Source: Acetobacteraceae bacterium (GTDB taxonomy: Bacteria > Pseudomonadota > Alphaproteobacteria > Acetobacterales > Acetobacteraceae). From it: a stretch of DNA of 5,978 bases. Below, piece after piece: positions 5,868 through 5,978 of this stretch; position 1 is the stretch's first letter; each line of letters opens with the position of its first letter. The stretch is from assembly GCA_003164305.1 (NCBI GenBank), contig PLSZ01000258.1, positions 1 through 5,978 on the forward strand, given 5' to 3'. A model generated the notes under the pieces. It searched no databases and had not been told where the DNA came from. It saw only the letters and a program-made list of their open reading frames with translations. Position numbers and translations under genes: made by a program.

Positions 5868-5978
5868 GGGGGATCCGATCATGTCTCGCGATGCGTCTCC
5901 ATGCCGGGTTATAGCAACCGGCGAAAGAAATGACCTACCGGCCACCCGTCCGCCATGCCAGGGCCTGACCCCATAGGC
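5868..5978 (-). promoter_or_regulatory. Upstream region of the SDR with a candidate -10 and small palindrome
   Basis: On the minus strand a TATAAC (plus positions 5908-5913) could be a -10 box, but the hexamer 17 nt upstream (AGGTCA) is a poor -35. The same spot lies in an imperfect palindrome, CCGGTTGCTATAACCCGG (plus positions 5904-5921), with GGTT/AACC arms, which could be an operator or chance. The extreme right end carries CCAGGGCCTGACCCC, GC-rich with short self-complementary parts; it may be the edge of another intergenic repeat cut by the window. No gene is seen in this stretch. Confidence 0.3.

Noticed and set aside
4911..5933. Plus-strand open frame of 340 codons across the xrtA end and the SDR
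   Set aside because: Spans two real genes in wrong frame and strand; highly Arg-rich with no recognisable domain.
1..5978. CRISPR array, tRNA/rRNA genes, insertion sequences
   Set aside because: I saw no regularly spaced direct repeats, no tRNA-like cloverleaf or rRNA sequence, and no transposase-like protein.

Overview
The window reads as high-G+C chromosomal DNA from an alphaproteobacterium, possibly Rhodospirillales. This is inferred from strong GC-biased third codon positions, scarce Shine-Dalgarno sequences and a palindromic intergenic repeat of a type common in that class; no rRNA or other taxonomic marker is present. It contains part of an exosortase A (XrtA)/PEP-CTERM-associated exopolysaccharide locus.

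Layout. Positions 1-300 hold no convincing complete gene; they carry an exact 18-bp inverted repeat (44-61 / 112-129) whose right arm sits in a compact hairpin. Positions 301-5071 hold four closely packed plus-strand genes: an XrtA-locus polysaccharide deacetylase (NodB fold plus DUF3473-type C-terminus), a FemAB/GNAT-like protein of the XrtA-associated type, a GT4-like glycosyltransferase of the TIGR03087 type, and exosortase A fused to an EpsI-like C-terminal domain. The gaps are 12 nt, then a TGATG stop/start overlap, then an ATGA overlap, so they are almost certainly one translationally coupled operon. After a 46-bp convergent gap, a minus-strand short-chain dehydrogenase/reductase (SDR, 5118-5867) follows. 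The last 111 bp are its upstream region.

How the genes fit together. In XrtA loci, genes for building and exporting an extracellular polysaccharide sit beside the exosortase, a membrane cysteine transpeptidase-like enzyme thought to cut PEP-CTERM sorting signals and to link proteins to the envelope or matrix. The glycosyltransferase would help build the glycan, the deacetylase would trim N- or O-acetyl groups, the FemAB-like protein would transfer an acyl or aminoacyl group to an unknown acceptor, and exosortase A would process PEP-CTERM proteins encoded elsewhere. No PEP-CTERM substrate gene lies in this window. The SDR is on the opposite strand and is probably unrelated; its active site is notable because no tyrosine is found where SDR enzymes normally have the catalytic one.

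I did not find a wholly new system. The most interesting points are the atypical SDR active site, the compact four-gene XrtA cassette with its uncharacterised FemAB member, and the repeat element at the left edge.
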